Shown: positions 1-12,639, counted from the first letter of the stretch. The stretch: 64,000 bases of DNA from Akebia trifoliata (GCA_017979445.1 CM030709.1:7978001-8042000); one strand, 5' to 3'. Made by a program: numbers and translations. Notes: generated from the letters alone by a model not told the origin.

Positions 1-160
1 AAAACTAGGAGTGCAATGAAAATGGGGGATTTAAGCAGGCCTCTCCACCTTTTGGTGAATATTTGGGATACTTTCCTTGTGTTTTCAAACTGAAGAGATT
101 CCCCGGCCCCCTCCTCTACCCCGACCTCCACCTTGTCTTTTATTATATACTAATGAAAAT

Positions 161-536
161 GGGGAACGGATCAAGGGACATATGTAAAAACAATTTAACA
201 TTAATAAATTTTCAAAATATGGGTTAGAAGTTTGGGATTGAGCTGATTTTTTGTGAGGATGATATCTATGATGGGAAGATCATCCGGAAAAAAAATCATT
301 CCAATCTGAAACTTCTAACCCCATTGAAAGTGATTTAGAATGTGGACTGTCAATTTTTTGCCAATAATTTGTTAATCACTTTTGATGGATTTAGAAGTTT
401 CAGATTGAGTTGATTTTTTGTGAGGATGATCTTCTCATCGCAGTGACCATCCTCGCAAAAAATAAGCTCAATCCAAAATCTCTAACTCATATTTTGAATA
501 ACCATTGTTTTTGCATATGGCACATGAACTGCCCCC
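161..536. mobile_element. MITE with 8-bp target duplication, empty site known
   Basis: The element is flanked by direct repeats ATGAAAAT (153-160 and 537-544). The matching place in repeat copy B (44562-44569) has a single ATGAAAAT and no element, so the insertion limits are read directly. The ends are imperfect inverted repeats: GGGGAACGGATCAAGGGACA inward from the left and GGGGGCAGTTCATGTGCCAT inward from the right. An 8-base duplication fits the hAT superfamily. The interior carries inverted copies of a GTTAGAAGTTT / GATGATCT module that also builds the fold-back element at 54875-55256. Confidence 0.85.
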
Positions 537-1895
537 ATGAAAATGATATATCCTCTTATTCATCTTTAATTCTTGAAGTAGATAGAATCTTATAGTTGAA
601 GAGGAGGGTAAAAAAAGCCTGTAAGTTAAAGTAAATGGAATCATATGACTGGTTTTGAGAAGAAAAATCATTTTTTGATTACAGATTGATAATAATGACA
701 TTTAGGTCATTTTTCATTAGTTGATTAGAGAAGACCGAAGTCAAGGGGCATGTCGTCAATTTAAAACATGGGCATCTTCAATATTCATGAGAAGCATCAT
801 GCAAACCAATATCTGTAGGGCCTTGGTGGCCATAAAATGTAAAATCAGTTTAATTGGTAAAATCTACTTGTGAGGCCTTTAAAATTTATTTTTCAAAATA
901 GATTGGTGGATAAGATCTTATGAAATATACACGAGAAATTTTGCACAAACGCCCAAAATTGTGTGGTTTTAAATCAAACAATGGCACTTCATAGATTTCG
1001 ACTGCCAACAACTCATCTGGATCCTACTCACTCCAATCAATTTCTATTGAAGAAAGCTATTTATTTAAGCATCTTAAAATAGGAAACTGATTTCTTTAGC
1101 ACTAATCTTTATAATTTTGGTAAAATATAATAAGAAGTCTTTACAGTTCAACTTTTGTTGAGTCATGCATTCATCCTGATATTGTTGTATTCTTGTGCAT
1201 TCAATTACATGTAGCAAATAACTTCAGGTCGATGAAGAAATACATCTTGTAAAGTCGTTTGTTCATATCTAGAACGAGAACTGTTAAATGTAAAACTACA
1301 ATAATGATGAAACATAACTTTTTTACCAATGAGCTATTGACCTTTGTATTATCATTAAGTAGTTTTCTTGGACACAACTTCATTGTTGTAACTGGGGTAT
1401 GTATAACTATTTTTATGTTTCTTTCTTTTTTTTTTTTTTTGTCCTAATGCAAGGTATAAATTGGTTTTCTTTGTTTATTTTTTTGACTTCACCTTACCTT
1501 GGATGGCATCCTGTTGTCACTACTGTCCTTCCTTCTCTATCTTCATTTCATCTTCAATTTGTTCACTATTCTTCTATTTGAGGCGCGAACATTGGTTACA
1601 TGAGATTTCTTTCAAATTAATTTCTATGCTTATTGTTGAAAAAAAATAATTGAAAATTTATTAAATTCAATAGAATAAAATTTAATTTTTCTATTCGCAA
1701 TTACGTTGCTACAAAATTTTAAAATATAAAAAAATAAAGTTTTACACTTTTACTATAATTCACATGCAACGCATGTGCACGTCACTAGGATAAAAATGAG
1801 GTCTTAGCATCTACTAATCCACCTTGTTATGAGAAAGCTAATAATTATTTAAATACAAATGTATATTAATATATATTTCAAACCAATTTAAATTA

Positions 1896-2107
1896 GAGTC
1901 GTGGTAATATGACTTGCCAGGTGGCATACTCAATTGACTCTCTGACGTGGACAAGTTCAGGAACTGTAACTCTATACACCTCAGGATACACTTTTTAATG
2001 GGGAAATGCAATTGTGTATCCTGAAGCATTCAAATCTACGACTCCGAACTTGTCACGTCAAGGAGTCAATTGAGTATGCTACCTGGCAAGTCATACTATC
2101 CCGACTC
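1896..2107. mobile_element. Inverted-repeat element nested in repeat block, copy A
   Basis: The left arm from 1896 (GAGTCGTGGTAATATGACTT) is matched in inverted orientation by the right arm ending at 2107; each arm is about 70 bases, with a short loop. The same structure lies at 46146-46357 in copy B, so the insertion predates the block duplication. TTTAAAT occurs on both sides and may be part of a target duplication, but its limits are ambiguous. Confidence 0.65.
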
Positions 2108-2228
2108 TTTAAATAGTCATACTGAAGTAACATTGAAATTGACATCGTGAGAGACATTTCTGACATGGATGTGTGTCAGAACCATAGATGCTTTTCATCG
2201 AATCGCATTTTCTGTCTTTAAATATGAG

Positions 2229-2606
2229 ATTCGCCACCAGCTTAAGCATATATTACCGAATGATTTAGCTATCTAATTTGCAATTGATCAGCCGACTTCG
2301 TGGTTGGCTTGTGATAATATTTGATTGATCATCCATTCCCTTGTGATGGCTAAAGAACCATTGCAATTGAACTAGGATTACAATGGATAGTGCTTCGTCT
2401 AGATAGTAAATTGTTGAACATGAACTTCAAATTCAAGGCCTTTGTGAAGCTGATCAAATTTCATTGTCACACACGAGTCCACCCTGTTTATTTATTCATT
2501 AAACTTAAATTTGAGGAAATTTCACAAGAACAAAGATCAGTTTTTGATTCCTTACTATTTTGTCAGTCCCAAACTTGAACTTGGACCCTTCTTTCCAACA
2601 TTTCAG
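2229..2606. other. Sequence between repeat block and first visible VPS4 exon
   Basis: No exon for the preceding VPS4 segment (the Walker B / second region of homology part) is readable here. The stretch ends in a good acceptor (ACATTTCAG) just before 2607. It is most simply intron, or unrelated DNA joined to a truncated gene. Confidence 0.5.
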
Positions 2607-3653
2607 GGTGTAGGACACAACGATGAGAAAGTTCTTGTTCTTGCCGCGACAAATACTCCCTATGCTCTGGATCAGGTAAGAAAATTTTGAATAAAAGCCT
2701 GTACATCTAAGTTATTAGTTTATCTGTATCATATTGCTATGGCTAACAGACAAAGGATGACAGGCCATCCGCCGACGATTTGACAAGCGGATCTACATTC
2801 CTCTCCCTGATTTGAAGGCTAGGCAGCACATGTTCAAGGTACCTTGCCTTGTTTGCATTACTTTCTCCATTAAAATCATAATCATCTATGCCTTATCCCA
2901 GATTTGGAGTTGTCAACATGAATTCTGTTTCACCATTCAGTCCATTAAAATATGGGTAATTGTAACATTGATCTTTTTAGTTGCCTCCGTCATTGAACTT
3001 GATGGTTTTGAGCAGGTTCATCTTGGAGATACCCCTCACAACTTGACTGAAAGTGACTTTGAGACCTTGGCACGCAAGACAGAAGGTTTCTCTGGTTCGG
3101 ATATTGCTGTTTGTGTACGTGAACATACTTTAATAGATTATTTTCATTCATTCACTTCAATGTTTTGGTGCTGTTGTACATCTTTTCCCGAGTGATGCTG
3201 TTTGAGATTAGATTGGTATTACACTCCTTGGATCTTTGACAGGTAAAAGACGTGCTCTTCGAACCTGTTCGCAAAACTCAAGATGCAATGTTTTTCATTA
3301 AGACATCTAATGACACGTGGGTGCCGTGTGGACCAAAGCAACCTGGAGCTGTTCAAATTACTATGCAAGATCTTGCAGCCAAAGGCCTTGCCTCAAAGGT
3401 ATGAGCAGATGGGATCAGATAGATTCTTGGGGAACATAGCCTCTGTTGGGTATTTGTTCTCTTTTATTCATTTTTCAAATTAAGACGTGATTGAAGGCTT
3501 TTCAATTGCAATTACCCGTATGCGCAGATCCATCCACCACCAATCGCAAGAATTGATTTTGATAAAGTACTTGCAAGACAGAGACCAACTGTGAGCAAAG
3601 CTGACCTTGAGGTGCACGAGAGATTCACGAAGGAGTTTGGGGAGGAGGGTTGA
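2607..3653 (+). CDS. VPS4: VPS4/SKD1 AAA ATPase, C-terminal half (five exons)
   Basis: Exons read as 2607-2675, 2764-2838, 3016-3114, 3243-3398 and 3528-3653. All introns are GT-AG and phase 0, with no stop or frameshift, giving 174 residues up to the stop at 3651. The protein starts at GVGHNDEKVLVLAATN (end of the AAA core), continues through the arginine-finger segment AIRRRFDKRIYIPLP and the VPS4 beta domain, and ends with the typical C-terminal helix ERFTKEFGEEG. VPS4 takes apart ESCRT-III on endosomes during multivesicular body sorting. The N-terminal MIT domain and Walker A/B motifs (about 260 residues of the usual 435) are not in the window. Flawless exons argue for a live gene whose 5' exons lie to the left beyond repeat block A; a recent 5'-truncated copy is the alternative. 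Confidence 0.85.
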
Positions 3654-4589
3654 TGGAATGGAATTGGAACACGAGACTCCCTGACTGTGAGGAGGGGTGC
3701 AATATGTATTTTTTGTCTGTTACATGTATTTTTTTCTGTTAATGTGGACTGGAGAAATTTATCCATCTTTGTAGCTTCTTGAAGTCTAAGGATACATAAA
3801 ATTTGCCTCTGTATGACGGATGAACATTTGGTGTTTCGATACTTCGATAAAGTTGCTTGTTTCAATCAGGGGAGAAGTTGAGTCCTGAAACTACCACTGC
3901 ACATGTAATTGTTTTTTGTTGATGATTATAGATAATGCTGTAAACAAATGTGCTGTACCCAATACCACCTGCATGCATTCATTGCTACCCTTTGATGGAT
4001 GTGCCGTTTGGACAAGGCTTACAGTAGTCCATTGAAAGATGTCACTTTTTTTCTTCTTTTTTCCCATGTTGGTTTTGGTGAAAATTAAAAATAATCCTGT
4101 TGTTATATGAAAGACATATCGCCTTGAACTTGAAGTTGTCTTACATTTGACGTTAATGGAAATGATCAAAATGCAAGGGCAATAGCATCTCTTGTAGAGA
4201 AAAATAATACTTCTAAACATGTTTTTTTTTTCTTCATGAAAATGCTATCTTCTGCAACCTCTTTAATATTGAAAACTTCACCCTCTCTGTACAAATCTCA
4301 AGAAGAAGATGGGGGGATTGAAAACAATGTGTTTTGGGGAAAATAAAGTTGAATAGGTTTTTTTTTTTTTTTTTTAAAGAAAAAAAAGAAAGAGATCAAT
4401 TACAATGGGTTTAATGACTTGAACAGTATGTACTTCCCAAAAAGAGCAATTATTCAGTGTCCATGCTTTGTACATGTAAACAAGAAAATTCATTGCCTGG
4501 TCTTTGGCGTCAGTCAAAAAGTAGACCATAATACTCTGATTAGAAGCATTAGTAAAAGAAAAATCAGAAGGTGGAGAATTTTAATTGAC
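3654..4589. other. Spacer between convergent VPS4 and AXS copy 1
   Basis: This holds the VPS4 3' untranslated region and downstream flank. Much of it, for example around 4060-4180, recurs at about 14540-14660 downstream of the VPS4 pseudogene, so it belongs to the duplicated block. A poly-T tract lies near 4360-4380. No further gene is seen. Confidence 0.6.
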
Positions 4590-6962
4590 TTAAAGTAGGT
4601 GGGCGTCCAATGATGAAAGAGTGGCATCCTCAAGATCCATCCGGAGTGGGTGCAGAAAGAGCTGAAACATAAGAGTAACCTCTAGAAGGTCTGGCAACGT
4701 CGTCTGTGGATTCCAACCTTTTCATCAGAGTAAAAAAGAATATATAGTAAGAAGAAAATCTCTGTGGTGTTATTTCCATTTAGACTCACTCATGGCAGAT
4801 GAAAATCACTTACCAAGCTGCCTATTGATGATGGCCATGTCAGGTATGTATTTACCAATTTTATCATCATTTGAGTTATCGTCAAGAGTTGAGGGATCCG
4901 AAGAAGATTCACCAGATACCTTTGCATATATCTTTAAGGGAGAAATTCCATGCAAATTAACAAGATGGATGAAGATATGGTTAGCCACGTAACAAATGGA
5001 AATTAGACAGTAATACCTTTTTCACATCATTTCGACAAGTTGCTTCCTCGTAACTGCATTGTTTGGGATTTCCCACATTGAAAATCTGCCCATTGGCGCG
5101 TGATGGGTTTTCCTGAGAAATTTTAGTTTTGGAAGGAAGATTCATCACCCAGTAATTCAAATTCAATAGATGAAGGGTAATATAAAAGTGGAAGGAAACC
5201 CATTACAATCATGAGTAGAATTGCGTAGATGGCATCATCAATATGTATAAAGGTATGTTGGGACTGTTTCACCATCAAAGACCCTGAGTTTCTTGCCTTA
5301 AAGATCCTGAGTGAAAGATTAAGTATGAAGAAATTGTCGTTTGAAGACAAGAGCAAATGTACAGTTCTATTAAAATGAGGAAGTAGTTTACATTGGCATA
5401 GAAAGCTAGAACTCCTTGGAACGACTTCATTAGGAATGAGATCCATGTTTGGGCCAATCCAGTTGAACGGTCTTACAATAGTGAACTCGAGGCCATTTTC
5501 AGCAGCCTCTCCTAAACAGGGCTTAGGCATATAAGATAAAAAATATCGTTGGAATAACCTCATAGAGAAGTACATACTTTATGAGAATTGGCTTACCAAA
5601 TATGAGCCTTTCAATCAGTTGGTTTGCACACGCATAGGACCACCTCTGTTTCGCTACTGGACCGAAAACACAGGGCGAAGTGTCTTCTTTGAGCATATAG
5701 AAATCGATTTCCTGTTCAGAAGGAAAAACAACACAATCTATATCTGAACTCATTGATGTTGTGTAAATGTCTTGTATTTGTTGGCGGTAGTTGAGTTGTA
5801 GAGGTGAAGGGGCCGTGCCCCCGACCCGGATCAATTTTTTTATGATTACTAAAAAGGGAATCAGGCAATATTTTTCTTACATGGTTTTCCTATTTTTTTA
5901 TTTATATATATATATAGATGTATATATATATAATTTTTTTTTTTTTTTGGGTGGGTAGGGGGGGATAGACCTTTTTATTATTTTCTTTTATACTTCAATT
6001 GTAGTTTTTAATCTATGTGTAAGGCCAATATTTCAGCTTAAGTAAAAATCCCCATGTAATAGGCACAGCGACAGAGAAAAAAACATATTATGGATTAAAA
6101 AAGCAATATTTTTTGACTTTTGAAAATTGAAAAAGTTAAAAAATTTGTTCATATTTTATAAGTAAAAAAAAAAAAAAATCAACTTAAGCATAAGAAAATT
6201 ACTTTCGGCGTTCTAAAAGTTACTCTCTCTCAATATTACTTTCTTCCACAGTTAATGTTTCAAAAGAACTCATATTTTTTTTCGAAATTAGATATTAAAC
6301 CGATACCAGACGCAGAGGATCATCCTTTGGAAGGAAGCTTCCAATACTTCTTCCATAGACTTCAGCGGAGGAAAAATGAATCAATCGTTTCTTACTCTCT
6401 GAACAGAACTTAACCTGAACAAGATATCAACAAACATTTAATCAACTAGTCGTGGAGATAAAATCAGAAAATCCTAATACAAGAAACCCTAGAATTTGAA
6501 AAACCCACCACGGGAACTGCATCCACGAAACTTCTGCAAATTGTATGAAGTGGCTGTTTGGTGTTATTCCCCGGACCGCAAAACGCACCAAAATTGATCG
6601 TCTACAAACAAGATCTCGATTGATCAACAAGAAACCCTAAAATGCTAATTTCGAAACTATAAGGAGATAAGAAGTAGAATTCTTGTTTTTTTTACCACAT
6701 CGGCTTCCTTGACGAGAGATTCCAAGTGAGAAGAATCATACTTGTTTCCGAACTTATGAAACTCGATCCGATTAATCCAAGAGTAACATTCCCGAAAGAG
6801 ATTTTTGATTTTTTCATCGGAGAAGTCGATCACGACGACCTTGTGAAGAGTTCCTGCCATTAGCCTCTCACATAGATGTAATCCGATGAATCCTCCACCA
6901 CCAATCAAGCAGATTGTTAATGGCGTGATCTCTTTCCCATCCAAATCGAACCTCGTCTCCAT
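4590..6962 (-). pseudogene. AXS: AXS-like copy 1, frameshifted
   Basis: Nine exons match UDP-apiose/UDP-xylose synthase: 6696-6962, 6509-6601, 6307-6414, 5597-5711, 5392-5511, 5207-5306, 5017-5112, 4814-4931, 4590-4717. The start METRFDLDGKEITPLTICLI and NAD-binding GGGGFIG are intact. Splice sites are kept, but exon 5 has an extra base near 5414 (ACTCCTTGG against ACTCTTGG in the other copies). Exon 6 has an in-frame TAA and an extra A, exon 7 an extra A (CCCAAACAATG against CCCAACAATG), and exon 9 lacks a base. The SDR YxxxK motif reads YACAN, so the catalytic Lys is lost. A full enzyme cannot be made. It lies tail to tail with VPS4 and pairs with copy 3 as the A-type gene of the duplicated block. 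Confidence 0.88.
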
Positions 6963-9340
6963 TGTTTCATTAAATCGTAAAAAAAAGGAGAGTTTCAGAG
7001 AAGAAACAAAGAAGAACGAGAGAGAGTTTCAGACCTTTTTGGGTCAAACCGCTTTTTAAATAGGATTCGAGAGGGAAGAGGCAGAACTATTCGGTGAGCA
7101 AAGAAGAACGTGAGAGAGTTTCAGACCCAAAAAAAAAAATATACTTTTTTTTTTTTTTTTTTTGGGTCAAACCGCTTTTTAAATAGGATTCGAGAGGGAA
7201 GAGGCAGAACCATTCGGTGAGCAAATTAGGGGTAAATTAGTAATTATGAATATTAAGTAGGGGCAATTTATAGAACTCCTATAGCCGCACCAATTTTTCT
7301 TCATACCATCATAATCATCATAAAACTAATTTTAATAGGAGTATTTTCCAAAACATGCATGAATCATTTTCCAGGAAGTTCGCTCGTAAGTATTTTTTAG
7401 TTTATAGTGATGAATTTGTTTGTATTAAAGCTGCGAATTTGTTAGTAAATTTAAAGTCAAAATATCCTTAATTTTAAAGTGTGACGAATTATCTAATATT
7501 AAAGTGATGAATTCATAGTAAATTTAAAGACAAAATATAATTATTTTTTAATGGTGAATTCGTTGGTAATTTATCTACGAGTTCGTCATTTTAAATTAAA
7601 AATAACTACCAATGAATTCGCTGAAAAACGATTCATGCGTGTTTTTGGAATTAATATGAACCGGACTTGGAATTTCATCGTATTCAGCACACGAAATAGT
7701 AATTCACCAAATTTCAATTGGTGTGTTATAATAAAAGATTCGTTTGGCAAAATAAGTTATCTAATTTTTATTTTTTTAATCATGTGAATTGATGAAATTC
7801 TATATAGTAGATAAAATAAAATTTATAGAAAAGGGGATCTAAAAACAAAAAAAGGAATGGATTTCCTTGACGGAATCATTCCTTGACCACCCGCTCATAT
7901 AAGCAACCTATTTAAAGTTGAATAGTTTTGATAATGACAAAAGTTTTATCTTAAAGATTTGGGGTAAGTTATACAAATCTTGTTCAATCTTTCCATTTTT
8001 TCGAGAGCCGAGTCTGCATTTTAGTTGATCATTCAACTTTAATTCTTGTCCCAATATCTCTATACTTATGTGTAATAGACCCGAAATAATGAAAGCGGTT
8101 TTAGGGAATTTTTAGACCATTGTAATGGATATCCGCACCACAAGCACCATAATCATTTGAGTTCAACCATGTTTCCTTCACCTAAAACCCATTTCAAGTT
8201 AAAATTCTTTAAAGAGTCGCAATAGATGGACTTGAAAAAAACCACTTGAAATTCACTCGCTGATGTGGCACGTGCACAGAAGTCCATAAATCTTTTTCTT
8301 CAGAATACACAAGGGAAAAGATCTATGGTTCCGTACACACATAATGTTAGCGAGTGAATTTTGACTCAGTTTATCAGTAGTCTTCTTTAAAAAAAATAAA
8401 AATGCTTTACTTTAACATTTGTAATAATCTTTTCGTAAAATTAAACATTTCTTATTTACTTGGCCAGACCAACATTGATGCTCCAAGCAAAATCGTCTAA
8501 CTCAACATGGACCTGACTATGAGATTAAAAACCCAGTACAAAGAATATGGATAAATAATTAAAAGGTAAATGGGTAGGTAAAATAACAATATTAAATTTT
8601 ATAATTGCAAAATGAATAATAAATAAAATTTAATTAAAATAAAAATAAATATTTTATATTTGAAAAAAAAAATTCAATAAGTATATCATGCAATATATCA
8701 AGCAAATATCTCGACGAGAACTTTTTAATGGTACCATTTTCATTGCAAATCAACTAACAAATAGAAAGTTAAGACACTAAAAAAAAAATACTTTGTAAGG
8801 AAGGTTAACTCATATATTACCCTTCAAAATTTTCCTTAATAACAATATTTGTGATTTCTTGATAACATAGTTTTATTTTGTTTCTTCTGAAAAAGTAGGA
8901 AAAGAATTCTCATCATGAGTAGTCAAGCCTTCCCATGGAATTCAGTTCTTCTAATTATGGGGATATGCACATAGTATGGGTTCGTGGGTCACAATTTGTT
9001 GGATCAAAATATGAAAAAGGCATCATGAATGGGGATTCCTACCAGTTAGATTCCATCATTTTTATGTTATAGGCAGAGATTTTGTCAAATTTGGATGTCT
9101 ATCATCTTTCCTTACCTCATTACCATGTCACTGGCATCACTCAAAAAGAAGACTACATACAACACAGATTATAAGCAAATCTAGTATTTTACAACATCTA
9201 TCATCATTCCTCACCTCATTACCATGTCTATGATTGGCCTTGGGCTGTCTTGTATTTTACAACGGTAAAAATTGTGTAAAAAAGAAAAAAGGAAAAAAAT
9301 TGAATCAATTTGGGGTAGAAGGAGGAGAATTTCAATCGCC
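6963..9340. other. Upstream region of AXS copy 1 and 3' flank of copy 2
   Basis: A 5' leader and promoter shared with copy 3 (17269 onward) runs to about 7300. A tandem duplication lies at 7035-7226. From about 7390 to 7690 there are repeated GAATTCGT and AATTTAAAG motifs resembling 12950-13190. From about 8400 the sequence matches 34660 onward, downstream of AXS copy 4. No gene is seen. Confidence 0.6.
7035..7226. repeat. Tandem duplication in AXS copy 1 promoter
   Basis: A segment of about 64 bases beginning GGGTCAAACCGCTTTTTAAA near 7043 and running through GGCAGAACTATTCGGTGAGC recurs at about 7163-7226. The copies are separated by a partial repeat of the GAGAGAGTTTCAGACC leader and an A/T homopolymer. 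The repeat unit is about 120 bases. The segment lies where the transcription start would be. Confidence 0.75.
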
Positions 9341-12300
9341 TTAAAGTAGGTGAGCGTCCAATGATGAAAGATTGGATTCCTCACTCAAGATCCATGTGGA
9401 GTGGGTGCAGTAGGCATCTGAAACCTAAGAGTAGATTCTAGAAGGTCTGGTAACGTCGTCTTTGGATTCCAAGCTTTTCGTCAAAGAAAAAAAGAATAGT
9501 AAGAAGAAAATAGCAGTGGTGTTATTTCAAGTGAGACTCATGGCACATGAAAGATTTAAACAGCACACTTACCAAGCTGCCCATTGATGATGGCTGTATC
9601 GGGAATGAACCTACCACATTTATCATCATTTGGGCTATTGTCAACAGTTGAGGGATCCGAAGAAGATTCACCAGATACCTTTGCATATAACTTAAGGGAG
9701 AAATTTTATTCAAATTAACAAGAAGGGCGGAAGATATGGTTAACCACGTAACAAATGATAATTAGACAGTAATACCTTTTTCATCATTTTGGCAAGTTGT
9801 TTCCGAGTAACTCCATTGTTGGGATTGCCCACATTGAAAATCTGCCCATTCGCGCGTGATGGGTTTTGCTGAGAAATTTTAGTTGTGGAAGAAAGATTAG
9901 GCACCCATTAATTTACATTCAAACTCAAAGAGATGAAGGGGAATATAGATACGAAGAAAACCAATTACAATAATGAGTAGAATGGCCTCAATGGCATCCT
10001 TGATATCGACAAAGGTATGTTGGCAAGGTTGGCCGTCAAAGAGTGTAAGCGACCTGCCACAAAGGAGATCCTGAATGGAGGATAAAGAATGAGAGGGAAA
10101 TTGTTCGATTGAAGACAAGAAGTGAATTTGCAGTTCTATTAAAGTGAGGAGTTATACTAACTTGAGTGAAGTGAGATAGAGCTCTTGGAACGACTTCGCT
10201 TGGATTGAGATCCATTCTTCGGCCAATACAGTTGAATGGTCTTACAATAGTGAACTCGAGGCCATTTTGAGAAGCCTCTCCTAAACAGATTTTAGACATG
10301 TAAGATAAAATATCTCATTGGAATAAACTTTAAGAAGTACATATTTTACGAGAATTATCGTACCATATATTAGCCTTTCAATTAGCTGCTTTGCACATGG
10401 ATAGGACCACTTCTGTTGCTGCAATTGGACCATAAACACAAGGAGAAGCATCTTCTTTGAGGACAGAGAAATCGAGCTCCTGCACAAAAAGCAAAAAAAA
10501 CACAATCTATTTTCAAAAAAACTGAGCAGTGAAATGTTAAGATCTACATGAATTTCATACAGAAAATTTATTGTTAGTTTAATTATGTACTGATTTCTTA
10601 TGGAAAGAGGGAAGAAGTTTGAAATAATTCCTGATTTTTAGAATTGAATGTAACAGAAAAAACGTTATGTAATTTAATATGCACAAAGCACTGTCCCAAA
10701 ACGAAATTCACCCTTGCTAAGGTACCATAGTCTTTAGGCGTTCGTTCTCCAGGATACAACAACCCATGTTTCCAAGAGGGTACTCTAATTGGAACATAAC
10801 TTCGAACTCGACGATGTTATGCGCACTCACAACGAAGAATACCAATATACGATTGCGTGTTAAATCGACTAAACAGAAGCATATAAATAAAAGAGAAAGT
10901 GACTATTTAGAATAGTCATAAACCTCTTCGTATTGTACTGATTCAGAACAGACACTAGTACAAACGAATTAAAAATGGCTAGAATTTTAAATAAAATGGG
11001 CCTTGATAATTAAAACAAAAAACGAGCCTTCGTGCGCACCCACGTAAGGTATAGATTCGAGATTTTGCACCCCCCTGCACGCACACGCATTAAGATTTTC
11101 GAACTAGTGGATCCAAATCCCAATTGGAACATTGGGTCTTCATGTACTCATGTGAGCCCGTCCACTATTTCTATCAACTTTAAAGTTATTAGAAGTACAA
11201 CTATTTAAGAATTGCAAATTAACTCTTCGCCTAGTCGATGTGAGGCTAAAATTACACAAGACAAAATCAATACTAACAACTAAAGCTTAAAGCATAAAGC
11301 AAAACTAAAAGGTATAAAACAAAAAGCTGGGATTAGTTTACCCTATGGTTTAAACCCATTGAATATAAAGGGTTTTCAAATTCAACCCTCTAAATTCCAA
11401 CATTTATACATATAAAAAAGACTCAGGATCCAATACGGAGTCTCATTCCTATAAAATTTGATAGGTGTCTACATGGAAAATTTTAGTTGGTGTTTAAAAC
11501 ACCTTGGGCTCCTAATCAAGCCATTCACACAGCCCAAGGTGTTTGAATTCCAACAAAAAGGTGCCACATAGACACCTAATGTTTTGATAGGAACGGGACA
11601 CCATTTTGGATCACGACTCTATAAAAAAACAACTTGATTAATGACTTGGATGCACAAAATGATTAACAATGAGTAGAAATCAATTATTTAAAAAGTACCT
11701 TAATCTAATTAGTGAAGTCACCAATCAAGAGGACTGGTTATTTCGAGAATCTCTCAATTTTCAGCATGGGCTGATTTAAGTGGTTCAAGGCTCCACGTTT
11801 CCATGTAGAGCTCAAGTCTTTTCTTTATGATCTTTAACTAGCTTCGACTTGTAACAATGTAGCAACTAAAATGTACTTATCATGGCTATGAATCCAGATT
11901 TTGGGATCCTATTGGAACTCCCTGAGCCCAACTTGAACCGGCTGATCTAATACAGCTCAGCCAAACCAAGCCCTCCAGACCATTTCCACATTAATTGATA
12001 AATTTGTACATTTAATAATAAAAAATTGGTTTTTTCCTGCTATAAACTGAATTAAAATATGCTAAAAACACATCATTATAGCAGGTTTTGAACCCAGATT
12101 GTGGTGGACCCAAATCATCCATGAAGAAAGAAAAAAAAAAGATAGAGGGAGAGGGGCAAGAGATTCTAAACCCACAGAGTATGTGTGATAGCAGAGAAAA
12201 TGTTTCTTAGGAAAATCAATTTGGCAAAAAATGATCTTAAAAAATCTGGATTTCTTTAAAAAATATATGCCTTTAATAACTAGAAATCGTACGAATCCTT

Positions 12301-12639
12301 AACGAAAATTATCAAATGCTTCAATCGGGAACATGGTTTAAAAACTCAAATTCAAGTGAGTTTTACACTCTGAATTAGATCATCTCATTGACTAGTATAA
12401 ATATGAATTCATCTAATATTTTGAACTTAATCATTGTTTTCAAGCAGGTTGACAGAACTAAGATAAAAGTATTTCGTAAGAAACATTTTGGAAAGAACTC
12501 ATATTTTTTTTGTTAATCAAGAAACTTTCACCCTAAACCCAATCCAAATTAAGATTGAAATGAAATTCACAGTGATACGGAGAGATCAAACCTATACCTG
12601 ACGCAAAGGATCATCCTTGGAAGCAAGTTTCCAATAGTT
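9341..12639 (-). pseudogene. AXS: AXS-like copy 2, 5' deleted and frameshifted
   Basis: Readable exons: 12598-12639 (3' part of exon 3 only), 10364-10479, 10162-10280, 9969-10070, 9776-9868, 9573-9690 and 9341-9473. Exons 1 and 2 and the start of exon 3 are absent. Just above 12639 the sequence jumps to promoter-like DNA matching 39060-39140 upstream of copy 4, so about 0.75 kb was deleted. Exon 4 has one extra base (GCAGCAACAGAAGTGG against GCGAAACAGAGGTGG), which breaks the frame at the SDR active site. The terminal exon also carries an extra base, giving an early TGA at 9385-9387. Exons 5 to 8 are open. Intron 3 is long (about 2.1 kb) and similar to that of copy 4, its B-type partner. Confidence 0.85.

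Larger units (their letters stand above)
1..2228. repeat. Long repeat block, copy A
   Basis: This block matches about 44415-46450 in the same orientation with scattered substitutions and a few large indels. Visible differences: copy A carries an extra 376-base element (161-536); copy B has about 45 extra bases near 44815-44860; near 1396 copy A lacks roughly 190 bases present in copy B. The left end of copy A is cut by the window edge. The right end of similarity lies near 2228, where the copies diverge after a shared AAATCGCATTTT-like stretch. No convincing protein is encoded. It is probably a transposable element or a segmental duplication lying in the VPS4 5' flank or intron. Confidence 0.8.

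Noticed and set aside
2812..3195. Continuous open frame of 127 codons from 2812
   Set aside because: It reads through introns; the true VPS4 exons here are 2764-2838 and 3016-3114, with good splice sites and exact homology.
5275..5575. Long minus-strand frames over AXS copy 1
   Set aside because: They cross exon-intron borders; they are pieces of the frameshifted AXS exons and not separate genes.
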